Origin: Galeopsis tetrahit
Taxonomy: Eukaryota > Streptophyta > Magnoliopsida > Lamiales > Lamiaceae
Length of the DNA stretch: 64,000 nucleotides
Direction: 5' to 3'
Assembly (NCBI GenBank): GCA_963675135.1
Contig: OY776119.1
Span: 38,563,198 to 38,627,197, forward strand
Shown here: positions 56,404-64,000 of the stretch, in pieces
Numbering within the stretch: position 1 is the first letter of the stretch
How the letters are laid out: each line of letters starts with the position of its first letter
Notes under the pieces: generated by a model
Databases searched by the model: none
What the model was told of the DNA's origin: nothing
What the model saw: only the letters and a program-made list of their open reading frames with translations
Translations under genes and position numbers: made by a program

Positions 56404-57431
56404 TTAGACCCCCTCAAAATGGGAGTGGATATTGATCAAGCCCATTTTGGAAATGTGTGTGCCAAAGAGAGAAGGAGCCATGGGCTTGGTGAGCATGTCA
56501 GCCAAGTTTTGTTCAGTAGGTATATGGACCAGCTGGAGAAGGCCTTCTTGGATCTTTTCTCTTGTAAAGTGGTAATCCAAAGAGATGTGCTTGGTTCTTT
56601 GGTGGAGACATGGGTTGTGAGCAATTGAAAAAGCACTCATGCTGTACATGGATGAAGGAGTGGAATGCTGGATTTTCAAGTCTGCAAGTATGTAGTGGAT
56701 CCATTGAAGCTCACATGATGTTGAGGCCAAAACTCTATACTCAGCTTCTGCTGAGGACCTGCTGACAGTTGATTGTTTCTTGGATTTCCAAGAGATTAGA
56801 GAATTCCCAAAGTAAATGCTATAGCCTGTTATGCTCCTTCTAGTTTGTATACATCTAGCCCAATCCGAATCAGAAAAAGCATGTAATTTGAAAGAATTAT
56901 CTTTGGGATAGAAAATACCAGTACCTGGACTACCTTTGATGTACCTTAAAATTCTGTGCACAGTAGTTAAGTGAGCCTCAGTGGGTGATTGCATGAATTG
57001 GCTCAATGTTTGGACTGCATAAGAGATGTCAGGTCTAGTGATAGTTAGGTAAAGAAGTTTACCAATCAATCTTCTATATTGATCTGGATATTGAAGAGGC
57101 TGAGATTGAGGATCAAAGGTTATAGTGGAATCCATTGGTGTAGAACATGGTTTACACCCCAGATATCCAGAATCATGAAGAAGATCAAGAGCATATTTCC
57201 TTTGGCACAAGGTCATTCCCTTGGCATTTCTGGCAATCTCAATACCTAAAATATATCTTAAGGTACCAAGATCTTTAATAGTAAACTTGACATGTAGGCA
57301 CCTTTTAATAGAGTTGATAATATGAAGATTAGTGCCAGTTACAATAAGGTCATCAACATAACAAAGGATGGCAGTAAAATCATGCTTATCTTGTCTAGTA
57401 AAGAGAGAAGTGTCAGCCTTAGACTGTATAA
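56404..57431 (-). pseudogene. pol: copia RT C-terminus and RNase H, cut by a CACTA element
   Basis: An open frame runs from the CACTA border at 57431 to TAA at 56404, about 342 codons. It includes the RT catalytic CYVDDLIVTG (about 57350), the RT end RRLIGKLLYLTITRPDISYAV, and RNase H with SDSDWARCIQTRRS, SSAEAEYR and a C-terminal LADMLTKPM. The frame is intact over this span. The family differs from the other copia elements here (closer to a Retrofit/Bianca-type by the SSAEAEYR signature, a tentative call). The upstream half of pol and gag are not in the window because the CACTA element at 57432 separates them. Confidence 0.9.
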
Positions 57432-58501
57432 CACTACAAAATAATGCTCAAATAACGAGGGGAATTGGCGAGGGGTATTTCACCCTTGCTATTTGGCGAG
57501 GGATTTAAAGAGGGGAATAAATAACGAGGGATTTGGCGAGGGGCGGAATCACACTCGCTATTTAGCGAGTGGAAAAAGATGCCCTCGCCAATTGGCGAGG
57601 GATTTGGCGACGGCGTGTTGTGCACTCGCTCATTGGCGAGGGCATTGTGGCCCTCGGAAAATGGCGACGGTTCCCCACTCGCTAATTGGCGAGGGGGGTG
57701 GGGCCCTCGTAATTGCCCTCGCCTATTTCCCAATTAAAACCCTCTCCTTCTTCCCCAACTTCGTACAGCCTCCTTCACCCCCAAAAAAAGAAAACAGCCG
57801 CGAGTTTCGTTCCACCGCGCCAACGCCGCTGCCGGAGCTACCGATCGAGACAAATTTTTGGATATTTCTGTTCTACACTTCGAGGGGTTCATTTCTACGG
57901 TAAATTTATGCGTTTTTATTGATTAAATTAAAAGTTGTATATATATATATGTTTGTATTATATTATATATGTATATTATATATGTATATATATATATGAA
58001 TGTATATATATAGTTTTGTTGTGTAATGTTAGGATTGTAATTATGTTAGAAAAATATGTATAATGTTTATTAGGATTAATTAAGAATATTAATTGTTAAT
58101 TGATGAAAGTTATAAAAATTGTTAATTGTTATGAATTAATGTGTTAATATAATTATTGTTATATATATATGTTTTATATATGCATGTATATATATGTGTT
58201 AATTATTAATTGGTACGGTGTGTTAATTGTTATGCATGAATGTGTTAATTAATTGGGAGAATTAATTTTATAATTAATTGTTGGAAATAAGTGAAATTAA
58301 ATCGATGTTGGAGGCCGGGATGAGTTGTTTGTTTGTTGTAGATTGTGCGTTCCGACTTGAGTAATTTTACTCGAGTCGGAAATGGATGCACTAGGAACCT
58401 AAATATTTGGTGATACGATAGATTTAGATGAAACTCTGCCGAAATTTTTAAAAATATATATATAAACTATATATATTTACATTTGAAACAGATCGAATAA
58501 C
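57432..58501 (+). promoter_or_regulatory. CACTA subterminal repeats, leader and probable 5'-UTR intron
   Basis: 57453-57720 holds about ten TTGGCGAGGG-type motifs, likely transposase binding sites. A leader-like CT/CA-rich stretch (57755-57800) follows. A donor-like CTACG|GTAAAT at about 57900 and an acceptor-like GAAACAG at about 58490 would make an AT-rich 5'-UTR intron ending just before the ATG at 58502. The long frames on either strand in 57434-57922 come from the repeats. Confidence 0.6.
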
Positions 58502-61500
58502 ATGAATTATTCAAGTCGTAGTTGGATGTATAGGCCAAGATTGGTCAATGGGATTATGAGCCCCGAATTTATTAGTGGTGTAAATGGATTTATTGAAGCT
58601 GCCACTAGTAATCCGAATTCGATTTGGGAAGGGAAAATTAGGTGTCCTTGCTCGAAAGCTAGATGTCGAAATGAGACTTATAGAGATCCTAATGAAGTAA
58701 AGTCTCATTTATATCGAAATGGGTTTACACGAAATTATTATAATTGGATTTATCACGGTGAAGAGAGTTGGGGTCCACGTCCATTTCAAAACACTAGTGA
58801 ATTTGCGTCAACTTCAAATGAAGTTGACCCTATGGGACCTAGCTCGTACCACACTATGGTAGAAGAATTAATGGGTAACCCAAACATTGATTTTGGAATC
58901 AACGCGGAAGAGGAGGCACATAATGAAGAACCCCCTAATGAGAATGCGTCACAGTTCTACGACATGCTTCGTGCAGCGGACCAAGACTTGTATCCCGGTT
59001 GTGAATCTCATTCGCAGTTGTCGTTCAATTCCAGATTGTTGAATATTAAAACCGAAAACAGATTGTCTGAAAGGGGATACAATCAAGTCGTTGAGTTGAT
59101 TCGTGAGATTTGTCCTTTAGAAAATAAGGTTCCCAAGAAATTTAACGATACCAAACACTTGATGAGTGGGATAGGTCTTCCGGTAGAAAGGATTGATTGT
59201 TGTGCACAGAACTGCATGTTATTTTGGGGTGCAGACAGCGAACTAGAGTTCTGTAAGATTTGTGGTGGACCACGGTATAAGCCGAGTAGGGTTGATGCAG
59301 ATGGTCGGTTGAAAAAGAAACGTCCGGTTAAGGAAATGTTCTACTTTCCCATAATTCCTCGTTTGCAAAGATTGTACATGTCCAAGGCCACTGCGAAGGA
59401 TATGACATGGCATGCCTCGTGCAGTTCTGATGACTCTGGTGTTATGCGTCACCCTGCAGACTCGTTGGCTTGGAAGCATTTGGACCGTTCGTATCCTGAT
59501 TTTGCAGCTGAAATTAGGAATGTTAGGTTGGGCTTGAGCACAGACGGTTTTGCACCGTTTGGAATGACGGGGAAGCAATATTCGTCATGGCCAGTTATTC
59601 TTACTCCGTACAATCTACCCCCGTGGTTATGCATGAAAGATCAATTCATGTTTCTTTCGATTCTTGTGCCCGGGCCAAAAAGTCCGAAGGACAAGCTTGA
59701 TGTGTTTTTACAACCTCTGATAGCTGATTTGAAATTTTTATGGGAAAATGGGGTGCAAACGTACGACGTCTCTAGGAAGCAAAACTTTATTATGAGAGCT
59801 GCACTGATTTGGACCATTAGCGACTTTCCAGCGTACTCAATGTTGTCTGGTTGGAGTACAGCTGGAAAGCTTGCTTGTCCATATTGTGGGGAGTACACCG
59901 ATGCATTCACTTTGAGGCTCAGTCAAAAGCAATCGTGGTTCGATAACCACCGAAAGTTCTTACCACCTAATCATACATGGCGAAAGAACAAGACGGCATT
60001 CAGGGCTGGAGTAGCAGTCACAGATGATCCGCCGCCTATCCGAACAGGTGCGAGTCTCCTATACGAAATTGATCATTTGGGACTTAGAAAGGTTACAGAG
60101 GAAGGTGCTGAGGCACACAACAAAAAAATTGACGGAGGGTGGAAGAAAAAAAGCATTTTTTGGGATTTGCCTTATTGGAGTACTTTGTTAGTTCGACACA
60201 ATTTGGACGTGATGCACATTGAGAAAAATGTGTTCGATAACGTGTTCAACACAGTGATGAAAGTGGAGGGGAAAACAAAGGACACGTCAAAATCAAGAGA
60301 TGAGTTGAATGAATATTGTCGTCGTCCCTCTCTCAAGAAATGTCCACGTACAAATAAGTATCCCAAGGCTTGTTATGCGCTTGATAAGAAAGAAAAAGAT
60401 GTGTCTAACATGTCTCGATGTATTGACTGGACGAAGTTGAAATTGTATGGAATGAAGAGTCATGATTGTCACGTGTTTATGCAGAGACTACTACCGATTG
60501 CTTTTCGTAATATTCTGCAGACTGATGTGTGGAAAGCAATCACTAAGCTTAGTCTGTTTTTTAAGGACTTAACTTCTACGACCATAACAGTTGACAACAT
60601 GACTCGGTTGGAAACGGATATCCCAGTAATATTGTGCAAGTTGGAACGTATCTTTCCACCCAGCTTCTTCAACTCCATGGAACATCTACCTGTGCACCTT
60701 GCATATGAAGCAAAAGTTACTGGTCCAGTTCAATACAGATGGATGTATCCATTCGAGAGGTATTTTAAGGAATTTTAAGATATAATGGTCATATTCAATG
60801 TTTTTTATATTATCTTAATCACGATCCTTGAATTCTAATTATAGGTATCTTCGCACCTTGAAACTGAGTGTGGGTAACAAAGCACGTGTTGAAGCTTCGA
60901 TTGCAAATGCATATTTAACTAGAGAGGCGTCAATGTTTTGTTCTCATTACTTTGAGGATCATGTTACGACGAGGATACACAATTTACCTCGTAATTACGA
61001 TGGTAGTGGAGATGTACAACAGTATGTGGATGGTACATTTTCCATATTTAAGGCGCCTGGCAAGCGATTTGGGAAACCAAAGAAGAGATGGATTTTGGAT
61101 GAGGAGAAAAAAATTGCTCATACGTACGTGTTGTTGAATTGTGATGAGGTGCAGCCGTATGTTCAGTAAGTGACACTGGCCAGAGTATAAATATATATTG
61201 GTTAGTTTTGAGATGTCTTATTAATCAAAATACGTATGTAGGCTATTCATGCATCAACTTCAAGTTGTTGAACCAAATCTCTCGGCTGCTGCATCGGACA
61301 ATAGGCTACAAAATGAATTTGCTTCGTGGTTTGAAGAAATTGTAAGTCATATTTTATACAAATATATATATTTAATAGCAATAACGTAAATCTCACATAG
61401 AGTCGATTTATATAGGTGAAGATAAATCCCGTGGAGAACAAGTTTATTTCCGATCTTTCTGCAGGTCCGTCTGGTCACGTTCTTACGTACTCAGGGTATT

Positions 61501-62120
61501 ACGTGAACGGGTACAAATTTCACACTATGGCTTATGGTGCATCTAGAGCAACATCAAACAGTGGGGTTTGTATCAAGGGAAAAAACTATGATGCAGATGA
61601 AGAGGATTTCTATGGGAATCTCGAGGAAGTAGTCGAATTGGACTACCAGGGGTACCACGAGAAGAAAGTGGTTTTGTTCAAGTGTCAGTGGTTTGATAAC
61701 TCAGCCAGTGGTACAAAAATTGATCCTAACTACAAGCTTGTGGATATTCATCAAAGGCGACGATACGGTCGGTACGATCCATTCGTACTAGCAAGTCAAG
61801 CCACCCAAGTCTACTATTGTTCGTACCCTGGGCCCCGTACTGATTGGATAACTGTATGCAAAATCAAGCCGAGATCCTTCTTGGACGCACAACAGTCATC
61901 CACTACTGACGATGAAGCAGATGTTCCCGCGTTCCAAGAGGAAAGCATAGAACATCAAATGATTGTGCAAGTAGATGATGATCCTGTTATATTAACTGAT
62001 ACCACCGGTACATTGATGGACGTAGCCGGAGATGAAGAACCAGAAGAAGAAGAGGAAGAAGAACAAGAACAAGAAGATGAGGATGAAGATGAAGATGATG
62101 ATGAAGAAGAATATTACTAG
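58502..62120 (+). CDS. TNP2-type CACTA transposase, four exons, about 1127 aa
   Basis: Exons inferred from frame-keeping GT-AG sites: 58502-60759, 60845-61165, 61242-61341 and 61416-62120. Domains: N-terminal transposase-associated domain (residues about 5-85, RCPCSKARC and YRNGF); then the TNP2/Transposase_21 core (about 250-590) with GLSTDGFAPFG (Asp348), TISDFPAYSMLSGWST (Asp441), CPYC and LDVMHIEKNVFDN (Asp569, Glu574). These are candidate acidic catalytic residues. A DUF4218-like region runs from about 650 through exon 2 (MKSHDCHVFMQRLLP ... FCSHYFEDH). A DUF4216-like region in exon 4 (VNGYKFHTMAYG ... VVLFKCQWFDN) precedes a very acidic Glu/Asp tail. It catalyses excision and integration at CACTA ends in the nucleus. 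No internal stop was seen, so it may be active. Confidence 0.88.
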
Positions 62121-62279
62121 AGTGTTCATGTATATGTTATATTATATAAAGAATGTTGATTATGACTCGGTTTTAGTGTTCTTAATGCATGTTTATGATC
62201 CAGTTTTAGTGTTCATAGATGTTATTATATCAAGAATGTTAATTTATTAATTGTTATATTTTAATATTTATTTTTACAG

Positions 62280-63049
62280 ATGAGTGGATATGGGGGTCAT
62301 GGACAGCGTTCTGGTGGACATGGTTCTGGTAGTCAGGGTTCTGGTGATTCGGGTGGTAGAGGTAGAGGTATAGGTAGAGGTATAGGTAGAGGTAGAGGTG
62401 AGACGCCGCCTGTACCTATACCACATCATCCGGGTTTCTATTTGCCAGATATGACTGGGATCGTCCAGATGCCCCAGATGCAGGGATCGACCCCCTATCC
62501 GTACTACACACAGGTCCCCCAGATGCCCCACATGTATCCAGCGCAGAAGGATCCACCGATACCCGACCCAGTCGGACGTGCGTCTGTCGAGACAGCGGCC
62601 AGCCAGTCGACAGACGCACACGATAGTCGTATTCGTCTTACGATCTATCGTGGATCGTAAGTATTACATATCTTATAATTTTCATTATAATGAAATACAT
62701 AATTATTCATTTTCAAATTAATTATGTGTAACAACAGGTTGATGCCTTCGGGTCTAATCTCGACCACCATCAGACATATCATGTACCGGAAGTTTGGACG
62801 ATTTAGTCAGGCCGACATCGACAATGCTCTTTTGGAAGAGCGAGGGCTAGTGAAGAGAGAGAGCGTCTCATACGTGAAGAACTGCAGCAATCAGTCACTC
62901 AGACGGAGGAGCGCTTACGTCAAGAGTTTGCTGCTCAGATGGCATCACAGATGGCATCAATGATGAGACAGTTCAGAAGGGGGTCGGGTAACGGGAACGG
63001 GGATGATGATGATGATGGTGATGATGACGCTGATGAGGATGGTCGATGA
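62280..63049 (+). pseudogene. second CACTA gene, apparently internally deleted
   Basis: Exon 1 (62280-62656) starts with ATG directly after an acceptor-like TTTTTACAG, so a 5'-UTR intron is likely. It encodes a Gly/Ser/Arg-rich start with RGRGIGRG repeats and a Pro/Gln/Met-rich segment. The donor GATC|GTAAGT and acceptor ACAACAG at 62737 keep the frame into LMPSGLISTTIRHIMYRKF. The frame then runs into an unlikely ending. One frame over, a typical C-terminus is readable to a stop at 63049 (EERLRQEFAAQMASQMASMM, then Asp-rich). Either a central segment was deleted with loss of frame, or there is an undetected intron. Position and composition fit the TNPA-like DNA-binding partner of the transposase. 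Confidence 0.6.
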
Positions 63050-63621
63050 TTGATACATTTTAAGTTATGTTGTCTTGTTGGATTTTAAAAAATTGATGAA
63101 GTTGTTTGGGATTTTTTTTTGTTATGTTGTGTACTTGAATTGAAGTGAACGTACGAGACAATGTTTTATTATATATGGTTTTAATTCATATATATTGCTT
63201 GTGTGTGATTAATAATTAAGTATTGATCTAATATATAAATGAATTGAGTTAATAGCATATAGTTGTTAAATTAAATTTAGTAATGAAGGGCTTTTGTTAA
63301 ATTAATTAAGTATTGAGTTAATATATAAATTAATTGAGTTAGTAATCTATTCAATTAATTGACTTAATTAATAATAAAAGAATAAATTTGAGTTAATACA
63401 TACATATATAAGTATAAATTATTAAATTTAGTATTAACGAAGGGATTTGTTAAATAAATTGAGTTAATTAATATATATATATAAGTGTAAGTTATTAAAT
63501 TTAGTAATGAGGGGTTTGTAAAAGAATAACATATAGTTGGTAATTTATTAAATTAATTGAGTTAAAGAATAAAAACAGAAATTAAAAGGGATAAATATAT
63601 AATGCATTTGAAATATTACGA
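63050..63621. other. AT-rich noncoding part of the CACTA element
   Basis: Repeated AATTGAGTTAATATATAAAT-type phrases recur about five times between 63210 and 63560. No gene. Confidence 0.55.
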
Positions 63622-63805
63622 CTAAAGCTCCTAGCCTAATTGGCACACGGGGGCGCATAAACTCTTCAGCCTCCGGGAGGTCGCGAGTTCGTCCCCCCAT
63701 GCGCGCGCCCAGGTGCGAAAATTGGGAATAAAGGGTGGCCTGGTGGTGAGGGGTAAGGGTAGTGGCCTTAGAGACCTGGGTTCGAAACCCAGGTCGGTTT
63801 TTTTT
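63622..63805 (+). other. two tRNA-like stretches within the CACTA element
   Basis: 63622-63715 has GCCTAATTGGCACACGGGGG and GTCGCGAGTTCGTCCCC, like degenerate A and B boxes. 63734-63805 has GGCCTGGTGGTGAGGGG and a good B box GGGTTCGAAACCC within the palindrome ACCTGGGTTCGAAACCCAGGT, followed by a T-run. They may be SINE heads or tRNA relics. Neither folds into a convincing functional tRNA. Confidence 0.35.
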
Positions 63806-63812
63806 TTAAATC

Positions 63813-64000
63813 TCGCGAATTGGCGAGGGGGTGTCGCGCTCGGAAAAAGGCGACGGGATTTGCCCTCGGGAATTGGCGAGGGTTATGACTCTCGCGACTG
63901 GGCGACGGGATTCACTCTCGCTATTTGGCGACGGCACGCGCCCTCGCCAATTCGCGAGTGGGTATGGCCCTCGCCAATTCGCGAGTGTGTTTGGCCCTCG
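63813..64000 (+). repeat. right subterminal repeats of the CACTA element
   Basis: TTGGCGAGGG, TCGCGACTGGGCGACGGG and CCCTCGCCAATTCGCGAG variants match the motif class at 57453-57720, partly inverted. The terminal CACTA sequence lies beyond the window. Confidence 0.88.

Larger units (their letters stand above)
57432..64000 (+). mobile_element. autonomous-type CACTA transposon, right end beyond the window
   Basis: The left end is CACTACAAAATAATGCTC at 57432, preceded by TAA (the likely target half). Subterminal arrays of TTGGCGAGGG/CCCTCGCCAAT motifs occur at 57453-57720 and again at 63813-64000, the expected two-ended layout. Between them are a four-exon TNP2-type transposase gene and a damaged second gene, both on the plus strand. 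It is inserted in the RT domain of the copia fragment at 56404-57431. The right terminus is not visible. Confidence 0.92.

Noticed and set aside
57434..57922. Overlapping ORFs on both strands rich in Gly/Pro/Arg
   Set aside because: Produced by the GC-rich CACTA subterminal repeats. No conserved domain.

Overview
The window is plant nuclear DNA, almost certainly from a flowering plant. It is AT-rich, has no bacterial-style genes or operons, and contains Ty1/copia and Ty3/gypsy LTR retrotransposons, Helitrons, CACTA elements, Stowaway and other MITEs, a Mutator-like element and tRNA-derived SINEs. I cannot name the species. No clearly functional host gene is visible. Host-like sequence is limited to a frameshifted small cysteine-rich peptide gene (30736-30980), a small TATA/G-box transcription unit split by a CACTA element (53493-56040), and a two-exon fragment carried by a Mutator-like element.

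Layout. 1-9587: an old, broken, minus-strand copia element of Sirevirus type; its 3' LTR runs off the left edge. 9611-24296: a nest. A MITE (9851-10006 plus 24213-24296) is split by a 14.2-kb Helitron (10007-24212). Inside it, the first copy of a 961-bp triplicated unit is split by an 8.2-kb Helitron (11275-19436). That inner Helitron carries a Pack-MULE-like element (11992-14746), a MITE and a Stowaway. Uninterrupted copies of the target sequence elsewhere in the window support both Helitron boundaries. 24297-26119: AT-rich DNA with a CACTA end. 26120-30665: a truncated minus-strand copia element of TNT1-like type. 31468-33984 and 47371 onward: an LTR and tRNA-Asp-type primer site of a gypsy element, followed by unassigned sequence and a 74-78 bp minisatellite (47955-49735) interrupted by a Stowaway.

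33985-47370: a young, nearly intact 13.4-kb plus-strand Sirevirus. It has a CTTGA target duplication and LTRs differing at about 8 substitutions and one indel over 1.3 kb. It carries a large Gag (847 aa), a complete Pol (1093 aa) and a long third ORF downstream of pol, split by one stop codon. 49735-53490: AT-rich DNA, a CT-rich leader-like stretch and a 20/33-bp minisatellite.

53716-55901: a non-autonomous CACTA element with a CGG target duplication and an internal 103-bp near-perfect inverted repeat. 56115-57431: a CACTA remnant entered by a copia element, whose RT domain is cut by the large CACTA at 57432. That element, which runs past the right edge, has an intact four-exon TNP2-type transposase gene and a damaged second gene.

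The history read here is repeated insertion into earlier insertions. The only coding units that look capable of function belong to mobile elements: the 33985-47370 Sirevirus (with caveats at the gag/pol junction and ORF3) and the transposase of the 57432 CACTA.
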